64,000 nt of DNA. Source: Mediterraneibacter agrestimuris. GTDB lineage: Bacteria > Bacillota > Clostridia > Lachnospirales > Lachnospiraceae. Of the stretch, positions 53,841 through 61,478 are shown piece after piece (the stretch's first letter is position 1; the number at the start of each line of letters is the position of its first letter). The stretch is taken from positions 55,186-119,185 of the forward strand of contig NZ_CALPDG010000007.1 of assembly GCF_943193195.1 (NCBI RefSeq). Reading direction: 5' to 3'. A model generated the notes under the pieces. It was not told the DNA's origin. It ran no database searches and saw only the letters and a list, made by a program, of their open reading frames with translations. The translations under genes and the position numbers were made by a program.

Positions 53841-54589
53841 ATCGGAATGAATTTATGACAAGACTAGAAGCGCTGCTGGCCGATATTTCTTCCGAAGAAA
53901 GGGAAGAGGCCCTCCAGTATTATCACGATTATTTTGAAGATGCAGGCGCGGAGAATGAGGCAGATGTTATCCGTGAGCTTGGCAGTCCACAACGGGTTGC
54001 GGCGACGATCAAGGCAGATTTGAAATATGATAATGGTGGAGAAGCAGGAGAATTTACTGAACGGGGTTACAGGGACGAACGTTTTGAGAGGAAGGAAACT
54101 CCGGCACAGAGAACAGATAGTTCAAGGTATGAAAACGGTACTTTTGATCAGGACAATACGAACACGTACGGCTATGCAGGGGATCAGACAACACAGGAAT
54201 CACCCCGAACAAGTACGGGATTAAAGATCGCGCTTATTATACTGATCGTACTTGTAGGGGCGCCCATTGTCATTCCGATTGCATTTGGCGTGGTATGTAT
54301 GGTGCTGGGATTTATGATCGCCGCATTTGCATTCTTCGCGGGTCTGGTTATTGGCGCCATCGGCGTGATGATAGCCGGAGTAGTTATTATTATTGCGGGA
54401 ATTACACTTCTGGCAACAGCGGTCCCTTCCGCAATGCTGGCTATGGGAACCGGGCTGCTGACGTTTGTGGTTGGATTGATCGGAACAGTTGTAACTGTGA
54501 AGCTGTGTATGGTGATGTATCCTGCAATGTGCAGAATTCTTGTAAACATTTGCAGAAAGCCATTTCACAGAGGAAAGGCGGTGGCTTAA
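53837..54589 (+). CDS. DUF1700 membrane protein
   Basis: 250 residues. The N-terminal helical domain NRNEFMTRLEALLADISSEE and then REEALQYYHDYFEDAGAEN is the DUF1700 signature. A polar linker (about 80-125) leads to three or four hydrophobic helices rich in Gly/Ala/Ile. It is probably an anchor or partner for the DUF4097 protein encoded next. Exact function is unknown; similar PadR/DUF1700/DUF4097 sets are linked with cell-envelope responses. Confidence 0.85.
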   Translation: MNRNEFMTRLEALLADISSEEREEALQYYHDYFEDAGAENEADVIRELGSPQRVAATIKADLKYDNGGEAGEFTERGYRDERFERKETPAQRTDSSRYENGTFDQDNTNTYGYAGDQTTQESPRTSTGLKIALIILIVLVGAPIVIPIAFGVVCMVLGFMIAAFAFFAGLVIGAIGVMIAGVVIIIAGITLLATAVPSAMLAMGTGLLTFVVGLIGTVVTVKLCMVMYPAMCRILVNICRKPFHRGKAVA

Positions 54590-54592
54590 ATT

Positions 54593-55510
54593 ATGAAAAA
54601 GGGATGGAAGGTTTTCTGGATCGTATGCGCCTGTCTTACAGGACTGGGAATCGTATTTTGTATCGGCGGCTGGGTGGCTGGAGCAACATTTGCCGGGATA
54701 GAGCACAGTCTGTGGAGATATGAAACTCATGTTGTGCAAAAGATTGAAATGCTGGAAGAAGAATATGAAGACGAGTATTTTGAAGAGGCAGAGGAGAATG
54801 AAACTGAAGCCGTATGGGATGAGGGGCTTTCGGGAAATGCTTCAACGGTGACAGATAATTCCAGAGCAAGTTTGGCGGGCATCGGTGAACTGGATGTGGA
54901 AGTTAGTTATCTTCTGGTAGAGATTCAGGAAAGCGTGAATGATGAGATTGTATTTTTGACAGATAATATTCCGGAGGAAGTAGAAGATGAACTCGTGCTG
55001 CAGCAGGAGGGTGATGAGCTGGAAGTTTATATTCGGAACGAAAAAAAATGGAGAAGAGTAATGAACAGCCGGGGAGAGCTTGCAACTCTTACCATTCAGA
55101 TACCAAAAAACCATAGTCTGCGTTCTATGGCATTGTATATTGGCGCAGGTATACTGGAAGCAGACGATATACGGGTCAGTGAACTAGAGATAGGAGTCGG
55201 CGCCGGGGAGGCGAATATTCATCAGTTCACCGTGAACTCCCTGGAAGTGAAGGTCGGCGCAGGAGAGGCTGATCTTACCGGAACTGCGGCTGCTGAGGCA
55301 ATCATTGAATGTGGAATCGGTAAGGTGAATTATCAGGCTGTAGGAAGTCAGAAGGATTACAGCTATGATCTGGAAGTGGGCGCAGGAGTGGTTTCTATTG
55401 GGAACGAGGACTACAGTGGACTTGCCAATAGCAAGAAGATCATGAATGGCGGTCCTCTGATGGAGATTGAGTGTGGAATCGGCGAAGTGAATATAACCTT
55501 TGACAAGTAA
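54593..55510 (+). CDS. DUF4097 adhesin-like envelope protein
   Basis: 305 residues. An N-terminal membrane anchor (VCACLTGLGIVFCIGGWVAG) is followed by an acidic linker. The external domain of repeating short strands (SLAGIGELDVEVSYLLVEI, LYIGAGILEADDIRVSELEI, GVGAGEANIHQF, KVGAGEADLTG) is the beta-helix of DUF4097/LiaX-like proteins. It is 3 bases after DUF1700. A role in sensing or guarding the envelope is inferred from the family. Confidence 0.85.
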   Translation: MKKGWKVFWIVCACLTGLGIVFCIGGWVAGATFAGIEHSLWRYETHVVQKIEMLEEEYEDEYFEEAEENETEAVWDEGLSGNASTVTDNSRASLAGIGELDVEVSYLLVEIQESVNDEIVFLTDNIPEEVEDELVLQQEGDELEVYIRNEKKWRRVMNSRGELATLTIQIPKNHSLRSMALYIGAGILEADDIRVSELEIGVGAGEANIHQFTVNSLEVKVGAGEADLTGTAAAEAIIECGIGKVNYQAVGSQKDYSYDLEVGAGVVSIGNEDYSGLANSKKIMNGGPLMEIECGIGEVNITFDK

Positions 55511-55570
55511 CAGTGCAGCCAGAATGTGGGACAGTGTTACTGTTCACAGCAGCAGGCTGTGAACAGTAAC
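55507..55570. repeat. Palindromic element with a perfect 15-bp stem
   Basis: Begins GTAACAGTGCAGCC at the DUF4097 stop. GTTACTGTTCACAGC (55536-55550), a five-base loop and GCTGTGAACAGTAAC (55556-55570) pair completely. There is no T run after it. It shares the GTAACAGT word with the other elements of the family. Confidence 0.75.
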
Positions 55571-55638
55571 GGGACAGTTACGACTAGAAAGTGATTTCAA
55601 CACAATATAAAAATAAAATGGAAAAGAGGTATTAGATT

Positions 55639-55821
55639 ATGAAAAGATTATTACGTTCAACAGTAGACAGAAAGGTTTGTGGTGTATGCGGAGGTGTTGC
55701 CGAGTATTTTAATGTGGATCCTACATTGATTCGGCTTGGGTGGGTATTACTTACGGTATGCAGTTTCGGAACAGGTCTGCTGGCGTATTTTATCGCGGCA
55801 GTTATTATGCCCGATGCATAA
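55639..55821 (+). CDS. PspC-domain membrane protein
   Basis: 60 residues, essentially a bare PspC domain: RLLRSTVDRKVCGVCGGVAE, then YFNVDPTLIRLGWVLLTVCS and a membrane helix ending AAVIMPDA. GAGG before ATG 55639. PspC proteins take part in envelope-stress signalling; its place directly after the PadR/DUF1700/DUF4097 genes supports a common module. Confidence 0.88.
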   Translation: MKRLLRSTVDRKVCGVCGGVAEYFNVDPTLIRLGWVLLTVCSFGTGLLAYFIAAVIMPDA

Positions 55822-55852
55822 ATGGGGAAAATATAAGAAACAGGGGGATTCT

Positions 55853-56254
55853 ATGGAACAGATAAAAAAGACGGCGCCGTCTATGGACGAATGGATGCGG
55901 GAGGCTAAGGCAGATGCAAGCGCTTTTGAATGCGGAATGTATCTCTTTCATAATGGGATCGTGCGCAGAAGCGCAAAAGCTAAGGTGCGTCAGGGAGATG
56001 AAACTGTCTCTGATGTAACGGGCATGGAGTTTGGCTATGATACAGAGAAGGTTGAAGCAGCAGTAAGCAAAGCACGTCAGATGCCGGGAATTGGCTATGT
56101 CCGGGCGTGGTTAAACGAAGGGCGTCTGGAAGTAGGCGATGATATCATGCTCGTGCTGATCGGAGGGGACATCCGTCCCCATGTGATCGAAGCGCTGCAG
56201 ACATTAGTTGGAGAATTGAAAAATTATTGTGTCATAGAAAAAGAAATATATTAG
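55853..56254 (+). CDS. MoaE-like molybdopterin synthase large-subunit homologue
   Basis: 133 residues from ATG 55853 behind AGGGGG. A MoaE-like alpha/beta hammerhead is suggested by GIVRRSAKAKVRQGDE, VTGMEFGYDTEKVEAAVSKA and EGRLEVGDDIMLVLIGGDIR. MoaE joins MoaD to put sulfur into the cofactor precursor. No moaD is nearby, and the sequence is divergent, so another role is possible. It sits 60 bases before the end of the AraC gene of the molybdenum block and shares its bidirectional terminator. Confidence 0.65.
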   Translation: MEQIKKTAPSMDEWMREAKADASAFECGMYLFHNGIVRRSAKAKVRQGDETVSDVTGMEFGYDTEKVEAAVSKARQMPGIGYVRAWLNEGRLEVGDDIMLVLIGGDIRPHVIEALQTLVGELKNYCVIEKEIY

Positions 56255-56276
56255 TGAAAAGATACAGATATGGTAT

Positions 56277-56328
56277 TTAACAAAAAGCTGAATCTGCTGC
56301 TTATGCGGCAGATTCAGCTTTTTGTTAA
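56277..56328. terminator. Bidirectional terminator between MoaE-like and AraC genes
   Basis: TTAACAAAAAGCTGAATCTGC (56277-56297, written here only as its left arm) pairs perfectly over 21 bases with 56308-56328. T-rich outer arms work on both strands. The AraC gene's stop codon (56314-56316) lies inside the right arm. Confidence 0.9.
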
Positions 56329-57183
56329 AGTATTGAGATATTCTCTGGGGGTCTGCCCCATATATTTTTTGAAGGTTTTTGTATAATGCGGAGGACTGCT
56401 ATATCCTACATTGACCGCAATATCAGTCAGAGAACAGCCTTTTGTCATCAGCAGGACAGATTGATTGATCCTGTAAGAGTGAACATAGTCCATAACTGTT
56501 GAGTGGGTACACTGATAGAATATCTTGCTCAAGTACCGGTCAGATATTTTTAAAGCAGATGCAATCTCTGGAACCGTGATTTTGTCCATATAGTGTTCGT
56601 GGATATAGGAAAGCGCCTGTTCTACATACGGATTGTGAAAGTCAGTGTCGGCAGGATATTGACTGTGTATATTCCTGCTCAAAAGCAAAACCAATTCTAA
56701 AATATAGAAATTCATCATGGACAGGTCATTGTTCTTCCAGGATTCATATTCAGCGGCAATATTCTTAATACAGAACTTCAGCTGCTGGTCAGCGGCGCCA
56801 AACAGATACTTCTGTGTATACAGCATAAAGTGACGGCGAAGATCGATTTTCAGGATCTGCGGAAGCTGATACAGAGGATTGCTCAGGAAATCCAGATTAA
56901 AGTGGATGGAATATACATGGCATGGTTCTGAATCTGCTGTTGAAAAGGCGTGACTGACATAAGGCAGTATAAACAAGAAATCATTTTCATTCATTTGAAG
57001 ATCAGTTCCTGCAACATTTATAATAAAATGACCTTTCTGGACAATACAGATTTCACATTCACGGTGGGCACGGAAATCAAAGGGCTGCGAGGGATAAATG
57101 TCAGAGGAAATTAAAACCCGAAGTAATTTGGATGCTCTTAAAAAGTCAATTGGTGCCAGTGGAGAGTTGAATTCTTTTTTCAC
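56314..57183 (-). CDS. AraC-family regulator beside the molybdenum oxidoreductase operon
   Basis: 289 residues from GTG 57183, with GGGGG about 8 bases ahead. N-terminal cupin sensor (FDFRAHRECEICIVQKGHFI, then ILPYVSHAFSTAD), C-terminal double helix-turn-helix (ITVPEIASALKISDRYLSKI and LTDIAVNVGYSSPPHYTKTF). It is divergent from the FAD oxidoreductase gene with 135 bases between, the classic layout of a substrate-responsive activator. The inducer is presumably the substrate of the operon and is unknown. Confidence 0.87.
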   Translation of the reverse strand: MKKEFNSPLAPIDFLRASKLLRVLISSDIYPSQPFDFRAHRECEICIVQKGHFIINVAGTDLQMNENDFLFILPYVSHAFSTADSEPCHVYSIHFNLDFLSNPLYQLPQILKIDLRRHFMLYTQKYLFGAADQQLKFCIKNIAAEYESWKNNDLSMMNFYILELVLLLSRNIHSQYPADTDFHNPYVEQALSYIHEHYMDKITVPEIASALKISDRYLSKIFYQCTHSTVMDYVHSYRINQSVLLMTKGCSLTDIAVNVGYSSPPHYTKTFKKYMGQTPREYLNTLTKS

Positions 57184-57255
57184 GGTGGATTTCCCCCTGA
57201 TTCTTTTGCGTGTTCTGAATAGTATAAGTTTTGAGAAGATTTAATCCTTCTTATA

Positions 57256-57285
57256 TTGGTAATATTTTAGCACGAATGCTACAAT
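57256..57285 (+). promoter_or_regulatory. Promoter of the molybdenum oxidoreductase operon
   Basis: TTGGTA (57256-57261), an 18-base gap and TACAAT (57280-57285). Within the spacer, TAGCA (57268-57272) and TGCTA (57277-57281) form an inverted repeat that could be an operator. The weak -35 fits activation by the AraC-type protein. Confidence 0.5.
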
Positions 57286-57318
57286 AAATGCAATATGAGA
57301 TAGAAAGGAAGTGGATTT

Positions 57319-58581
57319 ATGGAGTGCTACGGAATTGTAGGCTTCGGCTGTGCAGGGTATCATGGCGCAAAAGCGCTGAGAGATTCGGGATATACAGGCG
57401 AAATCCATGTATTTACAGGGGAGAACGAGGCGCTTTTTAATCCGATGCTGACGACTTATGTGGCGGGCGGCAGGCTGGATGAAGCTGCTTCGTTTCCTTT
57501 TGGAAATCTGGGGGAAGCAGCGGAGGCGCTCAATCTGACGGTACATGAAGGAAGAGTGGAGAAGCTTCATACAGAGCAAAAAGAAGTTGAGATGGCGGAC
57601 GGACAAAGGTTTTCCTTTGAAAAAATTCTGATCGCTGCTGGAGCGGATGCATTTGTTCCCAATATGGAAGGCGGGGATAATGAAAATGTGCTTGTCATGC
57701 GAACACTGAAAGACAGCCTCAGATTGAAAGAATTTCTGGAAAATGGAAATATCAGAAAGGCAGTTGTTGTGGGAGCTTCCATGACAGGAATCAAAGTGGC
57801 AGAGGTCTTGCTGAACAAAGGGGTTCACTGCGTGTTAAATGATTTTGCCCCGCATATTTTTTCACTGGCAGCGTTGGATCCGATCGCAGAGGAAATTGAA
57901 AGACGGGTTCAGGCACGCGGAGTGGAACTGGCTTTCGGGGCAGGAATCAGCTGTGTGACTGAGGATGGCGGCGGTCTTATCGTGGAGCTGACAGATGGAT
58001 CCTCTTATCCATGTGATCTGGTTGTACTTTGCATCGGAACAAGAGCTGTGACCGGAATACTGGATGAAAAGATCGAGATTAACAAAGGAATTCTGATTGA
58101 TGAAAGAATGCAGACGAATGTGAAAGGGATTTATGCTGCCGGAGATTGTGCAGAGGGTAAGAACATTCAGACAGGAGCAAGTCAGATAATCGGACTGTGG
58201 GCAAACGCGGCTTCGCAGGGAAGATGCGCGGGACGCAATATGGCAGGTTTTTCAGATACTTATGAAGGAAATATCGTGCATAATATCACACATTTTATGG
58301 ATATGGACTTTATTAGTTTTGGTGATAAGAATCTGCCGGGAGAGACCGTTGTATACAACAATCCGAATCCGGAATTAATGACAGCTGCCAAAGTAGGCGA
58401 AGAAGGACTCATCTGCGTGAACATCCTTGGAAGCTATGAAAATACAGGTATCATTAAAAATATGATGATGAAGCGTATGAGAGGAAATAGTACTTCATTT
58501 GATACCTTTATGGAAGAGAAGCTAAGACAGCAGGGATTTGATTCTGCATTTATAAAAATACTTGGAGGAGTAAAAGAATGA
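57319..58581 (+). CDS. NAD(P)/FAD-dependent oxidoreductase
   Basis: 420 residues. FAD-binding Rossmann start YGIVGFGCAGYHGAKAL (a variant of GxGxxG), a second dinucleotide fold at AVVVGASMTGIKVAEVLL for NAD(P)H, and the FAD motif GIYAAGDCAEG. It resembles the reductase half of nitrite-reductase-type enzymes and rubredoxin reductases. Its C-terminal ~80 residues are specific. It overlaps the molybdoenzyme gene by four bases, so it most likely feeds that enzyme electrons through the ferredoxin-like subunit. Confidence 0.87.
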   Translation: MECYGIVGFGCAGYHGAKALRDSGYTGEIHVFTGENEALFNPMLTTYVAGGRLDEAASFPFGNLGEAAEALNLTVHEGRVEKLHTEQKEVEMADGQRFSFEKILIAAGADAFVPNMEGGDNENVLVMRTLKDSLRLKEFLENGNIRKAVVVGASMTGIKVAEVLLNKGVHCVLNDFAPHIFSLAALDPIAEEIERRVQARGVELAFGAGISCVTEDGGGLIVELTDGSSYPCDLVVLCIGTRAVTGILDEKIEINKGILIDERMQTNVKGIYAAGDCAEGKNIQTGASQIIGLWANAASQGRCAGRNMAGFSDTYEGNIVHNITHFMDMDFISFGDKNLPGETVVYNNPNPELMTAAKVGEEGLICVNILGSYENTGIIKNMMMKRMRGNSTSFDTFMEEKLRQQGFDSAFIKILGGVKE

Positions 58582-60713
58582 GTAATGATGTAAACAAACT
58601 TCTTAAAGCAAAGATTCCGTGTGCAGAAACCGGGATTGAAGTAAAGAAAACTCTTTGTGATATCTGTGCACCGAATTTTCACTGCGGAATTGACGCTTAT
58701 GTAAAAGATGGAAAAGTTATCAAAGTTGAAGGTACAAAGGAGCATCCGGGAAGTCATGGCCTGCTTTGTCCGAAAGGAGCCTCAAGCCGGCAGTATATAT
58801 ACAGAGAGGACAGATTAAAGACTCCGTTAAAGCGTGTTGGTGAAAAGGGTGAAGGTAAGTTTGAACCAATCACATGGGAGGAGGCATATACAGAGATTAC
58901 AAAGAAGTTTAATGTAATCAAAGAGAGTGACGGGGCAGATGCGGTTTCATTTTTCTGCGGATATTCCAAATGGTATCGTCCTATGCTGAAACGTCTGGCA
59001 TTTTCCTTCGGAAGCAGTAACTATGGAACAGAGTCCAGTGTCTGCTGGCATGCAAGTGATGTGGCATGGGAGACGATGGCAGACGGCTTTTCTGTGCCTG
59101 ATATGGCAAGAAGCAAGGTGCATCTCGGCTGGGGACTGAATCCTTATTATTCTAACCATCTTGGTATTGCCGGGCTGGAAGGATATAAGAACAGAGGCGG
59201 CAAACTGATTATTGTCGATGTAAAGAAAACACTTGCAGCGAAAAAATTTGCAGATATCTTTATACAGATTCGTCCGGGAACAGATGGGGCGCTGGCTCTC
59301 GGCATGGCGAAAATCATCATTGAAAATGACTGGATCGACAAAGAATACGTGGAAAATCATACACATGGCTATGAAGCATTTGCAGAGTATGTAAAAGAAT
59401 TTGATCTGGAGAGGGTACATAAAATTACAGGGGCAGATAAGGAGAAGGTATATGAAGCAGCCAGATTATTTGCTGCGGAGAAACCGGCAAGCATTCATCA
59501 GAGTGCATCCCCGATCACCCAGCACATAAATGGATTGCAGAATTATCGTGCGATGAATGCACTGCTGGGACTGACAGGCAATTATGACTGCCCGGGCGGA
59601 AACTTTCCGTTATATCCGTTTGATTTTGTGTATCAGATGGGAGGCTTCAAAACAAAAGAGGGTGAATATTATGATGCAGTACGTCCGAAACAGACAAAAC
59701 CGCGTGTAGGTGAAGTTACTTATCCTCTTTGGGGAAAATGTGTGGATGAGATGCAGATGAGTGATTTCTCCAGACAGGTGCTGGAAGAAGATCCATATCC
59801 GGTAAAAGCACTGTTTGGGCAGGGAATGAACGTAGATATGTTCCCAGATCCGGGTAAGATGGCAGAAGCATTGAAGAAACTTGATTTCTTTGTTGCAGTA
59901 GATTTATTTGAAACACCGGCTACAAAGCTTGCAGATATTGTTCTGCCGGCATGCAGTTCTTTTGAACGTGGAGAGTGCCGTCTCTATGGCGGTGGATATG
60001 CAGCATTTACTAAACCAGTTATTGAACCGCTTTATGAAAGCAAGAGTGATGTTGTGATTCTTCAGGAACTGGCGCAGCATCTGGTACCAGAGGATGAACT
60101 GTTGTGTGCAGGTTATGAAGCATTTGTAGATTACTGTTTTGATGATTTAAGTGTCAATGTAGCGGATATGAAAGCAAGTGAGCTGCCGATCCGTGTGCCG
60201 GAGTCGAAACCGCCGGTAATCGGAGGAACAAGAGAACATGGATGCCATACTCCGTCCGGCAAGTTTGAATTTGATTCTGAGTTGATCAAGAGCATTCCGG
60301 CAGAGTATGGTTTGGATTCACTTCCGACATACAGAGAAGAGTTTGATGATATCCGTGCAGGAAGGGAATTTATTCTTTCGACAGGAGTCCGTCTTCCGAA
60401 TGCGATTCATTCAAGACTACACAAGGTGCCGTGGGCAAGAAGTATGAGACCGGATCCAATGGCAGATATCAATGATGAGGATGCAGCACGCCTGGGGATC
60501 AGTCAGGGAGACGATATCTGTATTGAGACCATACAGGGCAGCGTTACCGTAAAAGCAAATATTTCTTCTACTGTTTTAAAAGGTACTGTTCACCTGTACC
60601 ACGGATATGAGGAGGCAAATGCAAATGCGCTGCTTCCGGCAGACTGGACGGACCCGTACAGTGGATATCCGGCATATAAGAGCATCGGATGTAATATCAG
60701 AAAAGTACATTGA
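58578..60713 (+). CDS. Molybdopterin-dependent oxidoreductase, DMSO-reductase family
   Basis: 711 residues, with no twin-arginine signal, so cytoplasmic. A 4Fe-4S site is formed by Cys27, Cys30, Cys36 and Cys64 (CDICAPNFHCG, LLCPKGASS). The likely Mo or W ligand is Cys156 in SSVCWHASDVAWE. Bis-MGD binding motifs include HLGWGLNPYYSNH, KLIIVDVKKT and IVLPACSSFERGECR; the C-terminal dinucleotide domain ends the chain. It is much shorter than formate dehydrogenases with extra domains. The set of FAD reductase, four-cluster protein and AraC regulator suggests an inducible soluble reductase, for example of a plant or host compound. The substrate is unknown. Confidence 0.88.
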   Translation: MSNDVNKLLKAKIPCAETGIEVKKTLCDICAPNFHCGIDAYVKDGKVIKVEGTKEHPGSHGLLCPKGASSRQYIYREDRLKTPLKRVGEKGEGKFEPITWEEAYTEITKKFNVIKESDGADAVSFFCGYSKWYRPMLKRLAFSFGSSNYGTESSVCWHASDVAWETMADGFSVPDMARSKVHLGWGLNPYYSNHLGIAGLEGYKNRGGKLIIVDVKKTLAAKKFADIFIQIRPGTDGALALGMAKIIIENDWIDKEYVENHTHGYEAFAEYVKEFDLERVHKITGADKEKVYEAARLFAAEKPASIHQSASPITQHINGLQNYRAMNALLGLTGNYDCPGGNFPLYPFDFVYQMGGFKTKEGEYYDAVRPKQTKPRVGEVTYPLWGKCVDEMQMSDFSRQVLEEDPYPVKALFGQGMNVDMFPDPGKMAEALKKLDFFVAVDLFETPATKLADIVLPACSSFERGECRLYGGGYAAFTKPVIEPLYESKSDVVILQELAQHLVPEDELLCAGYEAFVDYCFDDLSVNVADMKASELPIRVPESKPPVIGGTREHGCHTPSGKFEFDSELIKSIPAEYGLDSLPTYREEFDDIRAGREFILSTGVRLPNAIHSRLHKVPWARSMRPDPMADINDEDAARLGISQGDDICIETIQGSVTVKANISSTVLKGTVHLYHGYEEANANALLPADWTDPYSGYPAYKSIGCNIRKVH

Positions 60714-60737
60714 TCGTGTAATGTTAGGAGGATTGGA

Positions 60738-61238
60738 ATGAAACTGTATATAGATTTAGATTTGGAAAAATGTTCTGCCTGTGGCGCATGTGCTGTTGCA
60801 TGTATGGATCAGAATGACATTGATACACAGAGTGAAACACCTTTCCGTAATGTATTTGCAGTAGACAAAAAGGGGAAGGACGGCAAAGAGGCTGTATATG
60901 CATCTATCGCCTGCATGCACTGTGCGGACGCGCCGTGTGTAACAGGATGTCCGGTGGGATGTCTGACAAAGGATGAAGATACAGGACTGACACTTTATGA
61001 TAATACGAACTGTATCGGATGCCATAGCTGTGCAATGGCTTGTCCATTTGGAATCCCTTCTTTTAATAAGATGGGAAAAATGCAGAAATGTGACGGCTGT
61101 GCAGAAAGACAACTGCATGGAATGGAACCGGCATGTGTGCGGGTATGTCCGACAGGGGCTTTGAAGGTATATACCGAGGATGAGTATAAAGAAGCAAAAG
61201 CCGGACGCTCTATTCAAAAATTATTAGATGTATTATAA
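60738..61238 (+). CDS. Four-cluster 4Fe-4S ferredoxin-like subunit (DmsB type)
   Basis: 166 residues with four cysteine groups: CSACGACAVACMDQND, CMHCADAPCVTGCPVGC, CIGCHSCAMACPFG and CDGCAERQLHGMEPACVRVC with CPTGAL. This is the standard DmsB/HycB electron-transfer subunit pattern. It is 24 bases after the molybdoenzyme (AGGAGG). It should relay electrons between the FAD reductase and the catalytic subunit in the cytoplasm, as there is no membrane anchor gene in the cluster. Confidence 0.92.
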   Translation: MKLYIDLDLEKCSACGACAVACMDQNDIDTQSETPFRNVFAVDKKGKDGKEAVYASIACMHCADAPCVTGCPVGCLTKDEDTGLTLYDNTNCIGCHSCAMACPFGIPSFNKMGKMQKCDGCAERQLHGMEPACVRVCPTGALKVYTEDEYKEAKAGRSIQKLLDVL

Positions 61239-61287
61239 AAGGATATAATATTTTTGCCCTCTATGATTATAGGCAAGGGGGAGAAAG

Positions 61288-61325
61288 ATGCCGGTGTGTT
61301 ACTGTGCACAGTAACACACCGGCAT
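61288..61325. terminator. Perfect 38-base palindrome after the ferredoxin gene
   Basis: ATGCCGGTGTGTTACTGTG (61288-61306) is followed directly by its exact complement (61307-61325), then TGTTT. As RNA it would form a 17-pair stem with a tiny loop. It probably ends the redox operon and contains the TGTTACTGT word of the repeat family. Confidence 0.7.
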
Positions 61326-61366
61326 TGTTTACAGTCCAAATGTGCAGGTGATGCAGCAAATGGATA

Positions 61367-61396
61367 TTGACAGTTTTAAATTTACTCATGTAAACT
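61367..61396 (+). promoter_or_regulatory. Promoter of moeA
   Basis: TTGACA (61367-61372), an 18-base gap and TAAACT (61391-61396), about 80 bases before the chosen moeA start. The cofactor genes thus have a promoter separate from the redox operon. Confidence 0.6.
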
Positions 61397-61478
61397 AGGA
61401 TAACAGGGCGGATTAAGTCAGGAATCATTCATGACAGGCTGAAATGTCAAAGTGCAAAAGAAAATGGAGATGAAAACA

